Shown: positions 1 to 8,375, numbered from the stretch's first letter. The stretch: DNA of 64,000 nt from Paenibacillus sp. MSJ-34 (GCF_018918005.1 NZ_JAHLPR010000035.1:16279-80278); one strand, 5' to 3'. Translations and numbers: made by a program. Notes: generated by a model not told the origin, from the sequence alone.

Positions 1-601
1 AAATTGGCAAAAATCTTTCATCTGCATCAAAGCAAAAGTGTTCATTATGGTTATTGGCAAAATAGTATGTTTTGGTTTCATTGCTTACGATAAATAACTG
101 CATAAAACAAAGAAGCGAATTGGTGTACCCATTGCCTTGATCATTTTTATAATCTACAATCTGCTCCATTGCTTTTTTGGGTGTAATTTGTAGAGACTTT
201 AATTCAATTTGAACAACAGGAATACCGTTAATGAGAATAATAACATCATAACGGTGGTTACTGTTGTCTGTATTGATACGCAACTGATTTATCACTTCAA
301 ATTCATTTTTGCACCAATCTTTGATGTTTACTAGAGTGTATTGTAGAGGTATGCCATCATCGCGTTTGAAAGTATTAATTTCTCGTAACGTTTTAGCGGC
401 CACAAATACATCTGCAGTGATAATGCTGTCCTTGAGACGTGCAAATTCAGAATCGCTTAACTTAACACGATTCAATCTCTCAAAATGTTCTCTGAAATTA
501 GCCTCAAGAGACACTTTATCTCGAATGTCTTCTCGATATGTGTACTTTAAATCTTGTAGTTTTTGAATGAAGTCTACTTCAATTTGCTTTTCAGATTTCA
601 T
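1..601 (-). CDS. hsdR: Type I restriction enzyme R subunit, N-terminal part (cut by window edge)
   Basis: The minus-strand frame from the ATG at 601 is open to the window edge (200 codons) and begins MKSEKQIEVDFIQKLQDLKY, followed by a segment ending KYTYREDIRDK. This is the characteristic start of HsdR, the ATP-dependent translocase and endonuclease subunit of type I restriction systems. Further in, the N-terminal nuclease domain pattern is visible (RYDVIILINGIPVVQIELK, with the acidic residue and the E-x-K of the PD-(D/E)XK fold). A GAGGAG ribosome-binding site lies 7 bases before the ATG. The base composition is clearly more AT-rich than the window average. No intact hsdM or hsdS precedes it; only a decayed HTH gene is found upstream, so the system is either incomplete or arranged differently beyond the edge. 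Confidence 0.9.
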   Translation of the reverse strand, partial: MKSEKQIEVDFIQKLQDLKYTYREDIRDKVSLEANFREHFERLNRVKLSDSEFARLKDSIITADVFVAAKTLREINTFKRDDGIPLQYTLVNIKDWCKNEFEVINQLRINTDNSNHRYDVIILINGIPVVQIELKSLQITPKKAMEQIVDYKNDQGNGYTNSLLCFMQLFIVSNETKTYYFANNHNEHFCFDADERFLPI

Positions 602-682
602 ATTTAATCTCCTCATATTTCTCAAGGACTGCATGTCTATTTTGTTCAAAAATCAACTCAATCTGTGTTAAGAACATATTTT

Positions 683-844
683 TCAAAGCTCAATTAAAGC
701 ATGAAGAACAATCCGATTTGGTTTTGTAAGGTTATTCTCCCATCAATTCACCGGTATAGATACAACATGAAGTTCGCGAGCAAATATCTCTTGAGAAAAA
801 CCTAAATCCAAACGCGCAGTCTTAATTATTCCGTGAAGGACCAT
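683..844 (-). pseudogene. Decayed XRE-type helix-turn-helix protein with in-frame TGA
   Basis: Reading the minus strand from ATG at 844 gives a 53-residue fragment with an internal TGA at 745-743. The peptide reads LDLGFSQEIFARELHVVS, then IPVN-stop-WENNLTKPNR. This matches the XRE HTH pattern (LGLSQEELA...VS..TINRWENG...P), with the TGA where an arginine codon (CGA) would be expected. The frame ends at a second TGA at 683. XRE HTH domains occur at the start of some type I methyltransferase-like proteins, so this may be the remnant of an upstream restriction-system gene. That link is inference; the HTH pattern and the stop are seen directly. Confidence 0.6.
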
Positions 845-1037
845 TTATAAATAACTATAGTACATTGTATCATATCCTATAAATTACAGTAAGAGCACGT
901 TTTAAGCTGGTAAACCAAAGGGGGGCCGTATTCATTTTGCTTTTCACGAATTGTTCTTATTGCACTGTGGTTGGTGATATTTGAAACCGATTTAAGCACT
1001 GGGAACTGAATGGATGCGGCGCGGCTAATGAGGGGTC

Positions 1038-1119
1038 TTAGGGGCAAAGCCCCTAACAAGAGAATATGGCTATCCATATTCAGTGCTTGCTGCAACACGA
1101 GACAATTGTCTCGTGTTGC
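1038..1119. repeat. Three consecutive stem-loops/palindromes
   Basis: Three hairpins follow each other in 82 bases. The first is TTAGGGGC-aaa-GCCCCTAA (1038-1056, perfect). The second is AATATGG-cTAT-CCATATT (1063-1080, perfect 7-bp arms). The third is a perfect 28-bp palindrome at 1092-1119 with arms GCAACACGAGACAA. The region from 845 to 1220 holds no convincing gene. The structure could be a recombination or element end, or a structured transcript; I do not recognise a family. Confidence 0.6.
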
Positions 1120-1166
1120 CCATCAAGGTCATTCACAGTTCAAAGTAAATTTCTCGCTCCTGTCAC

Positions 1167-1204
1167 AAAATAAAAAGCCTGGTACCAATTTAGGACACAG
1201 GCTT
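1167..1204 (-). terminator. Rho-independent terminator of fic
   Basis: On the minus strand, AAGCCTG and CAGGCTT arms (1175-1204) enclose a 16-base loop and are followed by a T-rich tract. It sits directly after the stop of the minus-strand Fic gene. Confidence 0.65.
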
Positions 1205-1220
1205 GCATACCGTATTCACT

Positions 1221-1922
1221 TTATCGTGATTGTTCCGATTCACGGCGTTTTTCCGGCTCGAAGTCAATGCCGCTGATCGCATGTTCATACAAAAACAGCT
1301 TGATCTCGCTCATATCGTTCGAGGTATAGTAGGCAGATAATAATTCGTTAAATCGTTCCATATTTTTCTCTGTAATGGTCAGCATGCCATGTCCGCTCTC
1401 GACAAGAAGTTTGTTTGCAAGTAGAAGGGAGGTACGCTTGTTTCCATCCCAAAACATTTGCCGCCGCGCTCCCCATAGAAAAGCCGTAATGGCTTTCTCC
1501 GTTGTGGTTATGTCCGCGGCCAGCAAGTCCGCCAATTCCTGTTCGATCTCGCTCTGTACCGGGAGCGGCGGTACATAATCCGTGCCTGAAATTCCGACAC
1601 GCCCGGTTCTAAAAACACCCCATTCCAGCGCTTCATTCCTCGCGACGTATTCATTGAGCTTGCAAATAAGGGAAAGCGTAATCGGCTCATCAATCGCGTT
1701 CAGCAAATAACGCCAGGCATCCCTCATATTAAGGACGGCTTGTATGTCGTCCAGCGCGACACCGGGAACATTGACGCCGTTCAGTATCGTTTGGGTTTGC
1801 GGAAAGGTAATATTCCGATTCTCCATCTTCATTCCGCAGTATATATTTTCGTCCCATTTTTTCTTGGCTAGAAACAAACTCTGTTGTTTGGTTAGCACAT
1901 ATTTATCCGAAAATGGTTTCAT
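1221..1922 (-). CDS. Fic-domain protein with degenerate catalytic motif
   Basis: This 233-residue protein starts MKPFSDKYVLTKQQS at 1922, with GGAGGG 8 bases upstream; a longer open frame exists upstream but lacks such a site. The core RRQMFWDGNKRTSLLLANK aligns with the Fic motif HPFx(D/E)GN(G/K)R, which normally catalyses AMP or related transfer to hydroxyl side chains. The catalytic histidine is replaced by Gln (Q-M-F instead of H-P-F), while the FxDGNKR part that binds phosphate and metal is kept. The FRTGRVGISGTDYVPP segment is the typical substrate flap. The gene is divergent from a small ribbon-helix-helix gene (2141-2320). I infer that it is either inactive in transfer or uses other chemistry; related Firmicute Fic proteins with the same substitution exist to my recollection. 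Confidence 0.85.
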   Translation of the reverse strand: MKPFSDKYVLTKQQSLFLAKKKWDENIYCGMKMENRNITFPQTQTILNGVNVPGVALDDIQAVLNMRDAWRYLLNAIDEPITLSLICKLNEYVARNEALEWGVFRTGRVGISGTDYVPPLPVQSEIEQELADLLAADITTTEKAITAFLWGARRQMFWDGNKRTSLLLANKLLVESGHGMLTITEKNMERFNELLSAYYTSNDMSEIKLFLYEHAISGIDFEPEKRRESEQSR

Positions 1923-2082
1923 TTCGTATCCCTCCTGCCTGTTGTCATTATATCCGGTTTTGAAAGCAAAATCACCTTTTACCTGCACATAAAATGTTAG
2001 GAGGGAAACGCACATTCCCGTATCTCTTGTGTTGTTAGTCTTCAACCTGCCGAGAAAAAGAAAGAGCTTATTTACATTGGGT

Positions 2083-2128
2083 TTGACTTTTTGTCCAGAC
2101 AATAATATATTATTGTCAGGACAAAAAG
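2083..2128 (+). promoter_or_regulatory. Sigma-A promoter embedded in a 42-bp palindromic operator
   Basis: A -35 TTGACT (2083-2088), 17-base spacer and -10 TATATT (2106-2111) form a near-consensus promoter. Overlapping it, 2087-2128 is a 42-bp palindrome with a single mismatched pair (A2097/A2118). Its outer arms are CTTTTTGTCC and GGACAAAAAG; the inner part is GACAATAATA and its complement around 2107/2108. It ends 12 bases before the RHH gene, so autorepression by that protein is the obvious reading. Confidence 0.75.
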
Positions 2129-2140
2129 CGAGGTGAAGCG

Positions 2141-2320
2141 ATGTCCTCCAAAAAGATGGGGCGTCCTCCATCAGACAAACCCAAAAGCAAAACGATTGAG
2201 ATACGTGTCGATCAGGAAATTATGAACAAGCTCGACGCTTCCGCCGAGAAGCTGAATACGACACGTTCAGACGTCGTTCGCAAAGGGATTGAGAAGGTGT
2301 ATGACGAGCTCCAGAAATAA
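2141..2320 (+). CDS. Small ribbon-helix-helix (CopG/Arc-type) regulator
   Basis: This 59-residue protein contains GRPPSDKPKSKTIEIRVDQE, followed by a two-helix segment ending TTRSDVVRKGIEKVYDELQK. The layout (basic N-terminus, one beta strand KTIEIRV, helix, turn with N-T-T-R-S, helix) is that of CopG/Arc-type DNA-binding proteins common on Firmicute integrative elements. An AGGTGAAG ribosome-binding site precedes the ATG. It lies just downstream of the 42-bp palindrome, which fits cooperative binding of RHH dimers. It may control the divergent Fic gene as well, or act as an antitoxin-like partner; neither is shown by sequence alone. Confidence 0.8.
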   Translation: MSSKKMGRPPSDKPKSKTIEIRVDQEIMNKLDASAEKLNTTRSDVVRKGIEKVYDELQK

Positions 2321-2457
2321 AGAAGGAAGCGGCGCGTCCGACGAAGAACACAGCCACTTCCTATCCCGCAATCGCTACGTGAGCAGACTGCATAAATATC
2401 CTACCATGTGCAGGAATCTCATTCAAGCGATGCGATGACATTTGTGGGAGGATGAAT

Positions 2458-2766
2458 ATGGAATCGATTCTTGAAGCCCTGTACCGTGGGCAGCTTCATC
2501 CCGAAGAGATAATTGTACCGTCTCATCCTGAATATCGGCCGTTAAGCCGACAAATCGGCGCTATGACGGAAAAATGGAGAAAAGAACTGAGCGACGAGAT
2601 GTTTCGTGAGCTTGAGGAGTATTCTGATCTTTGTGTGAGCGTGAACAGCTTGCATGTCGAAGCCGCCTTTATCCATGGATTCAGGCTCGGTGCCAACATG
2701 ATCATTGAGGTTATGAGCAAACGCGAGGAGTTGGTTCCGAATGCAACTTCGGGCGTGTCATTATGA
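2458..2766 (+). CDS. DUF6809-family small protein
   Basis: This 102-residue protein reads MESILEALYRGQLHPEEII, then PEYRPLSRQIG and a helical C-terminal part (AAFIHGFRLGANMIIEVM). This pattern matches the DUF6809 family of small element-borne proteins found near large serine recombinases in Firmicutes. The start at 2458 is preferred over 2452 because GGGAGG lies 6 bases upstream. It overlaps the next gene by 26 bases, which indicates translational coupling. Function is unknown; the family assignment is from memory of the pattern. Confidence 0.7.
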   Translation: MESILEALYRGQLHPEEIIVPSHPEYRPLSRQIGAMTEKWRKELSDEMFRELEEYSDLCVSVNSLHVEAAFIHGFRLGANMIIEVMSKREELVPNATSGVSL

Positions 2767-3073
2767 TAAAGATCACGACGTCATGACGGTTGTATTTGCG
2801 GATGGGACAACATGCCGCCTTAATTGCTGCGAGATCGAAGCAACTCTGGATACGCATACAGCGGCGCGTTTCCGTCTGATCTGGCTAAAGGAAAAAGAGC
2901 CGTTTGCCTATGCTGAGTTGGTTCTTCAACACGATTTGAAGCGCTATGCCGAGGAATACAGCCGGGAATACATGAAGCAGCAGAACGAACTGGCAGAGCA
3001 GCTTGCCGATCACTATCAAGATAAGGCATATGCGCAAGCTATTGCGAGAGAAATCATGATGCATGGAGATTAA
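2741..3073 (+). CDS. Small hypothetical protein of the integrated element (DUF6061-like)
   Basis: This 110-residue protein has an N-terminal beta-rich half (YDKDHDVMTVVFADGTTCRL) and a charged helical C-terminal half. The form resembles short hypothetical proteins near TnpX-like recombinases; DUF6061 is my best guess, not certain. The ATG overlaps the end of the DUF6809 gene, with GAGGAG 12 bases upstream. The order DUF6809, this gene, DUF6076, TnpW, recombinase is a typical accessory block of Clostridia/Bacilli integrative elements. Confidence 0.5.
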   Translation: MQLRACHYDKDHDVMTVVFADGTTCRLNCCEIEATLDTHTAARFRLIWLKEKEPFAYAELVLQHDLKRYAEEYSREYMKQQNELAEQLADHYQDKAYAQAIAREIMMHGD

Positions 3074-3315
3074 CTTCGTTTTATCGAGGGAAGCGCATAA
3101 GGCAGAGGTAGCTTTCAGATCACCTAACCGAAAGGACGGATGACGCTTGAAAGCATTGCCGCCCCCGACGCTTCCTTCATTCTTTTTCCCGGCAGGTTTA
3201 TACAACATGGAAATGCTGTCTTACGTTGCAGCAAGCACTGAATTTGGTCTCCCAAATTCGCTTGGCAGGGGCGCTCCCCTGATTCCCCTTACGTTTCCAC
3301 CGACTTTTTCTTCGA

Positions 3316-4269
3316 TTACATGTCCAGTTTCAGCCAATCCAAAAAAGCTTCAAGGGTGATTTCCCCGCGCAAACAAGCGTCCCGATTTAGCTTGGCCAGC
3401 TCTGCCCATTGATAGAACGTTTCTTCCGTTGTCTTCCCGTACCGAATCCATGCAAAGCGTCTTTTGTATTCCCGAGTGTAGGCTTTAAGCGCAGGCGAAT
3501 CGGCTTTCTTGCGCTCCCATTGGTTGAGTGCTCCGATCTCCTTGCAGGTTTTGGAGGGAGTGGCAAACGGTCGTTCACAATATTCGGCATTTTTGTTTCG
3601 GCTCAGCGCAAAGTAGCGACCGCAATTTTTACATATTCGAAAACGCAGTTCACGACGAATACATTCGCGCACGAAAAAGTCAGGTATGTCGAATACGCTC
3701 TGTGCCTCAAGTATATCTGTAAAAATGCCTTCTTTAACGAATTCATACCGGAGTTGCAGCGGCTGAAACGTAAAGCATCGAGAGCTGTTGGGGCTCTCTG
3801 TATAGAGATTTATAAGCTTGGCTTGAATCGGCGCTTCGGATACATCCACGTCCAGAACGTCATGCCAAAGCACCCGAAGCTGTTGCTGTGTCGTTTCGAG
3901 CATAGCGGGAATCCGTACCAGTTCTTCGACAGGCAACAGTCTGTCTACGTCCTTGTACGACTGCTGCCGCGCTTGTTTCAGGCGTTCCAGCCATTGTAAA
4001 CGCAAGCAGGCGAAATACATATGATAGCTGTTGAGTAAGGCCAGCCCCTCCGCAATCGGCTTTTCCAGTCGCTCCTCTTTCCCGGTTATTAGCTGATGAA
4101 GATCGGTTTGCAAGCGCTCTGTTACATCCCGAATCGGTTCTGCGTCCAGTTCCATCCATTCCAGAACAGTTTGGGAGAAAGGATATTGCGTATGCTGAAC
4201 ATGTCCGGAAGGTCCGTGCAGAAAGTGTTCCTGCCCATCGGCAATATAAGACTGAAAGGTATAGCTCAT
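3316..4269 (-). CDS. DUF6076-type zinc-finger protein of mobile elements
   Basis: This 317-residue protein has a C-terminal treble-clef-like segment FRICKNCGRYFALSRNKNAEYC, followed by a further Cys (KTCKEIG) and a helix with W-ERKKAD. This arrangement (CxxC...C...C, then a basic helix) is that of DUF6076 proteins, which accompany recombinases of integrative elements. The N-terminal 200 residues are helical without a recognisable motif. GAGGTGCGAC precedes the ATG. It is transcribed against the neighbouring small genes and divergent from the TnpW/recombinase unit. It may bind DNA or RNA; its role is unknown. Confidence 0.7.
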   Translation of the reverse strand: MSYTFQSYIADGQEHFLHGPSGHVQHTQYPFSQTVLEWMELDAEPIRDVTERLQTDLHQLITGKEERLEKPIAEGLALLNSYHMYFACLRLQWLERLKQARQQSYKDVDRLLPVEELVRIPAMLETTQQQLRVLWHDVLDVDVSEAPIQAKLINLYTESPNSSRCFTFQPLQLRYEFVKEGIFTDILEAQSVFDIPDFFVRECIRRELRFRICKNCGRYFALSRNKNAEYCERPFATPSKTCKEIGALNQWERKKADSPALKAYTREYKRRFAWIRYGKTTEETFYQWAELAKLNRDACLRGEITLEAFLDWLKLDM

Positions 4270-4473
4270 GTCGCACCTCGAATAGACAATCGAATGTTAA
4301 TTAAAGTGATTATATATTTTTGTTGACAATAGGTCAAGTGAAGTGTAGCATATAAATTACATAGACAATTGTAATATATTATTTATGGTTATCTATGTAG
4401 TAACGAGGGAAGGAGAAGCAGGCAAGAAATCTGTTCCTTGATAATTGAATAGCTGTAGCGAGGAGGAGCGTGT

Positions 4474-4710
4474 ATGAATGACGATCAACAGCGATTTCCG
4501 TCACCTACCCTGTCTGTTCCAAAAGGGGCAGGCAAGCAGGTGACGGGCTATCGCAATCATTCGGCAGAAAGTTTGCATCGACGCGAAGTGCAAATCGGTA
4601 AAACGATATACATAGTGCAAAGCTGCTACATCGGCAAAGACACGCTCAGCGACAAAATCAGGCGGCTTGTTCTGAGAAAATGGGAAGACGAGCAGCATCG
4701 GAGCGAATGA
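4474..4710 (+). CDS. TnpW-like small protein upstream of recombinase
   Basis: This 78-residue protein has the C-terminal half IGKTIYIVQSCYIGKDTLSD followed by KIRRLVLRK. This matches the pattern of TnpW-type transposon-encoded proteins (a strand IGxTxYxV, then a helix ending KxxRLIL). A strong GAGGAGGAGC site sits before the ATG. It lies 222 bases upstream of the serine recombinase start in the same direction, probably in one transcript. The N-terminal 40 residues are polar and probably unstructured. TnpW-like proteins are found in Tn4451/ICE contexts; their function is not settled. Confidence 0.65.
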   Translation: MNDDQQRFPSPTLSVPKGAGKQVTGYRNHSAESLHRREVQIGKTIYIVQSCYIGKDTLSDKIRRLVLRKWEDEQHRSE

Positions 4711-4932
4711 GGACCAATACCGGGAATCCACAAGATTCCCAGCTTTTTTCGGTTATGCCGCTTCATGAAGAGATATCATTCCCGTTCAGAAAAAAGCTGT
4801 ACAATGAACAAGCCCCTGTGTGGAACCGTAGACCGCCTCCCTCGCTACGCTATTTCATGGAATGAACAGGAACATCGTTCAAAGATCCATTATACTGAAA
4901 TCAGCCGACATGTTGCTGGGAAAGGATGGAGG

Positions 4933-6552
4933 ATGAAAAAACAGCAGCGGACCCGAACCGCTATTTACTGTCGTCTGAGTCGGGACGATGAGCAGAGCGG
5001 CGAAAGCATGAGTATTGAAAATCAGCGAATTTTGCTCCAGCGTTATGCGAAAGACAACGGCTTTGAAGTGACGGACGTCTACATTGACGATGGCTGGAGC
5101 GGTACGAACTTTGATCGCCCCGATTTTCAGCGGATGAAACGCGATATTGAGAGCGGCGGCATTGATATCGTATTGGTAAAGGACTTGAGCCGATTAGGGC
5201 GCAACCAGATTGAAACAAGCCTGTGCATTCAGGTGTTCTTTCCCGAATACCAGGTGCGTTTTATTGCCGTCAGCGAAAACATTGACACCGCCAAAGGCGA
5301 AGACGACTTCATGGAACTGCGCAATCTGTTCAATGAATGGTTCGTCCGCGATACAAGCCGGAAGGTAAAGAGCGGCTACCGCCAACGGGCGTTGAACGGC
5401 GATTACACCGGAGCCTTTGCTCCCTACGGCTACCGCAAGGATGAGCAGAACAAGCATAAGCTGATTCCGGATGAGAACACCGCCCCTGTCGTACAGCGTA
5501 TTTTTCGATTGGCGGTCGAAGGGCATAGCCCCTACAAAATCGGCAGATTGCTCCGAGCAGATCGCATTCTGACCCCGCGCGCTTACCTGGCCGAGCAGCA
5601 TCAACGTTACCTGAAAGTAGTCAATGCCAGGCATCCGTATGATTGGGGAGCAACGACAGTCAAGGTCATACTCCAGAACAAGGTGCATCTGGGACATATG
5701 GTGAGTCACAAGACGACCAAGCCTTCCTTCAAGAGAAAAGGATTGGTTGCAGTCCCAGAGGACGAATGGATTGAGGTTCCAAATACACACGAGCCGCTGG
5801 TTGACGAGGAAACCTTTGCCTTGGCGCAAAAGGTGGTTCGCGTGAAAAAACGCCCGACCAAGACAGGCGAGCATCAAATCTTTGCGGGACTTTTGAAATG
5901 CTCCACCTGCGGACAAGGATTATCCTTCGCTCGCGGCGGCAGCAGCAAGACCAGCGGCGGCAAAGGAGGGCGTGGCAGCTTCGCATGCAATCAGTCGCGG
6001 ACACGCGGCAAAGCCTATTGCAGTTTTCATTATATCAGCTATGTGGATGTGTACGAGATTATATTGGCGGATATTCAGCGTCATGCGAGGACGGCCAAGG
6101 AGCAGGAAAGCGCCTTTGTCGAGATGGTTGCCGCGATGAGCCACAGCCAACAGAGGAAGCAATGGGGAGCCGCAATGAAAGAGCGAGACAAGCTGAAGAA
6201 ACGGGAGGACGAACTGCAAACCATTCAGCGGAAGCTCTATGAAGACAATGCATTAGGACGAATTACGGATGAGCAATATGTGGCGCTATCACGAGATTTT
6301 ACAGCAGAGCAAGCACAATTGAAAGAACGGTTGAAGCTGCTGGAAGAACAGCTTAACCAGGTAGAAAGCAAACGGGAGAACACGACCCGATTTTTGGAAC
6401 TGGTACGAGCGTACACTGATATGAAGGAACTAACGAAACCGATATTGAATGAATTGATTGACAAGGTTGTTGTGTTTGATGCCGAGAAGGTAAACGGCAA
6501 GCGAGTGCAGCGTATTGATATTTACTACCGATTCGTCGGCTTAATTTCGTAA
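4933..6552 (+). CDS. Large serine recombinase (TnpX/site-specific integrase type)
   Basis: This 539-residue protein starts MKKQQRTRTAIYCRLSRDDE, where the Ser of the YCRLS motif is the expected nucleophile. The resolvase domain continues to about residue 150 (DGWSGTNFDRPDFQRM and KDLSRLGRN are both typical). A recombinase domain follows (residues about 170-300, GYRKDEQNKHKLIPDE...VVQRIFRLA). Next is a zinc ribbon (CSTCGQG ... FACNQSRTRGKAYCSFHYI), then a coiled-coil region and C-terminal domain. Length and order match TnpX-like recombinases that integrate and excise mobile elements by double-strand exchange. The longer open frame from 4765 is disfavoured; GGATGGAGG precedes the chosen ATG. 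It ends 31 bases before a truncated RHS gene, so an attachment junction probably lies at 6553-6589. Confidence 0.93.
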   Translation: MKKQQRTRTAIYCRLSRDDEQSGESMSIENQRILLQRYAKDNGFEVTDVYIDDGWSGTNFDRPDFQRMKRDIESGGIDIVLVKDLSRLGRNQIETSLCIQVFFPEYQVRFIAVSENIDTAKGEDDFMELRNLFNEWFVRDTSRKVKSGYRQRALNGDYTGAFAPYGYRKDEQNKHKLIPDENTAPVVQRIFRLAVEGHSPYKIGRLLRADRILTPRAYLAEQHQRYLKVVNARHPYDWGATTVKVILQNKVHLGHMVSHKTTKPSFKRKGLVAVPEDEWIEVPNTHEPLVDEETFALAQKVVRVKKRPTKTGEHQIFAGLLKCSTCGQGLSFARGGSSKTSGGKGGRGSFACNQSRTRGKAYCSFHYISYVDVYEIILADIQRHARTAKEQESAFVEMVAAMSHSQQRKQWGAAMKERDKLKKREDELQTIQRKLYEDNALGRITDEQYVALSRDFTAEQAQLKERLKLLEEQLNQVESKRENTTRFLELVRAYTDMKELTKPILNELIDKVVVFDAEKVNGKRVQRIDIYYRFVGLIS

Positions 6553-6583
6553 ACAACAGAGGTTCTTACCTCGTTAAAAATAG

Positions 6584-7345
6584 ATTACTCCGCTCTTATG
6601 GATTGATCCTGACGGATTTGCCCCTGTGCCGATTGGACATGTTTATGTAGTTGAAGGAACTTATAAGGGGAAATTTGAAAGATATGTGGGATCCACTGCA
6701 CAGGAACTCCTCGAACGTATGGGAAAACACAAATGGAACGAATTTATTACAGCTAAATCTACTATAGTGACGACATACGAAGTGAAGGCTGAGTTGGATG
6801 TAGCGGGATCTGGGAAAGGAACACTAAGAAGTGCAATTAATGAAGCTCTTCGTGCAGCCGAACAATTAATTATTGATAAATTTGGTGGTAAAGATAAACT
6901 TCTAAATAAAAGGAATGCGGCGATAGAAGCAAAGAGGATAAATTGGACTAAAAGACACAATGTCGAAATTGACGTGAATTCCCCCAAACTGTCTTTAAAA
7001 GGTGGTCTTCGAGTGAATAGTTTTGCCGGTTTCGCTTTATTGGATGCGTTTATCTTGTACCGAGACTTAAAGGAATCCCAATATGAGTGGGCACCTTATA
7101 TTTTGCAGGATCTAGACGGTATATTTACAATAGGTTATGGAAAAAACGGCTGGTTTTCTAGTATGAAATATTGGAAAACTTATCAATCAGGTCCAAATGA
7201 GGGGCAGAAAGTATATATAGAGAAAGATGAATTCAATTTTTGGAAAAAAGAGGCAGAAGCTCTATGGGGAAGGCTCGATTTTTGGGGGAACTTCGTGCCG
7301 GGATTGCTTAATCCAGAATTACCTACGGCCAAACTCGAAATATAG
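6584..7345 (+). pseudogene. Severed C-terminus of an RHS polymorphic toxin with GIY-YIG-like nuclease domain
   Basis: An open frame begins after TAG at 6581 and reads PLLWIDPDGFAPVPIGHVYV. The WIDPDG stretch is the hallmark of the RHS core end (NPL.WIDPxGLA), after which variable toxin domains begin. The following domain (GHVYVVEGTYKGKFERYVGS, then a helix with LLERMGKH) resembles the GIY-YIG nuclease fold seen in many polymorphic toxins. No RHS core is upstream; the recombinase gene is there instead. The fragment could only be translated from the GTG at 6626. It is an orphan toxin cassette or a gene truncated by element insertion. The immunity gene follows 49 bases later. Confidence 0.75.
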
Positions 7346-7394
7346 ATTGAATGGTATTCAATAAACAACGAATCCGGAGGAATCAAGATATCGT

Positions 7395-8375
7395 ATGGGA
7401 CTGGAACTAATCTTAGAAGAACCTAATTTTCGTGATTTGCGACGAATAGAGTCGGATTATGACTCCATTGCATTCATGAATAGTGTGGGGATGGAAGTCG
7501 ATTCGTCTGAGCTTGTGGATTTTATGAGCAAGCTTGAAGGAAGAGGAAAAATAGAAAAACTTAGCATAAGCTTCAATTCTCAATTAAAAGATCTCCAGGT
7601 CGTTAGAGCGTTTCCTAATTTACGTTACATCGCTGTATACGGATATCGGATCGATTCGCTGGACGGACTGGAATGGTTTCAACGTGGCGAGTCTATTAAG
7701 ATCAGTACGGAATCGAAAAATCGTCGTCGGAAGATTGCTCAAATATCACGGGCCCCCATCAAGCAAATGTCTCTTCAATTTGCTCAGCCGGAAGATTTAG
7801 ACGCTGTTGGCGAATGCTTAACGTTGAACGAACTTGAACTGTTTCGCAGCAGCGATCTGGAATTTTCGAAGTGGAGTCGGGTTCCTCTGGAATCGCTTAG
7901 ACTTAAACAAGGCAAATTCATAGAACTGGGGAACACTGCGGATGTCAGAAGTCTAAAATGGTTGTGGGTGTTAGGTTGCCGCAGCCTAGAACGGTTCACA
8001 GGAGACAATAGTAAAATAATTAGATTATTGATTGATGATTGTAAAAAACTCGATTTGCGTACTGTTCAAACATTTCAAGGACTTGAAACATTAATCGTAA
8101 ATAGTATTCCTAACGAAATTGGTCTGACCGAAATGGGAACATTCAAGCAATTGGAAAGTCTTTCGCTGATTCATTCCAAGGTTCAAGTCGATACAACAGA
8201 ACTGAAACGCCATTTCCCCAAATTGAAGGAACTTCATATCTCCAATCTGAAGAATGGACAAGTGCTTGAACTTAGCCAACTGAATCCGGGAGTTCTCGTT
8301 TCGGGCAGAATTTTCTTTCGGAAAGATAGGTTTATAACATATAAAGCCTTAAATGGAAAGGTGATAGAGGAATAA
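7395..8375 (+). CDS. Leucine-rich-repeat protein, likely immunity partner of the RHS nuclease
   Basis: This 326-residue protein consists of irregular leucine-rich repeats, with strands such as IEKLSISFN, LRYIAVYGY, LNELELFRS, LKWLWVLGC, LETLIVNS, LESLSLIHS and LKELHISNL at about 20-25 residue intervals. It has no signal peptide. GGAGGA lies 13 bases upstream of the ATG. Its place directly after the toxin fragment, in the same direction, is where cognate immunity proteins of polymorphic toxins sit, and LRR-type immunity proteins are known in such loci. The assignment as immunity protein is inference from position. A terminator closes the unit. Confidence 0.7.
   Translation: MGLELILEEPNFRDLRRIESDYDSIAFMNSVGMEVDSSELVDFMSKLEGRGKIEKLSISFNSQLKDLQVVRAFPNLRYIAVYGYRIDSLDGLEWFQRGESIKISTESKNRRRKIAQISRAPIKQMSLQFAQPEDLDAVGECLTLNELELFRSSDLEFSKWSRVPLESLRLKQGKFIELGNTADVRSLKWLWVLGCRSLERFTGDNSKIIRLLIDDCKKLDLRTVQTFQGLETLIVNSIPNEIGLTEMGTFKQLESLSLIHSKVQVDTTELKRHFPKLKELHISNLKNGQVLELSQLNPGVLVSGRIFFRKDRFITYKALNGKVIEE

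Noticed and set aside
600..692. Minus-strand 31-codon frame (FEQNRHAVLEKYEEIKYEI) ending just inside hsdR
   Set aside because: It could be the tail of a lost restriction gene, but it is preceded by a stop and too short to assign.
2301..2438. A 45-codon frame overlapping the end of the RHH gene (starts MTSSRNKEGSG)
   Set aside because: AAGGTG is only 3 bases upstream and the peptide resembles nothing known; overlap with a real gene makes chance likely.
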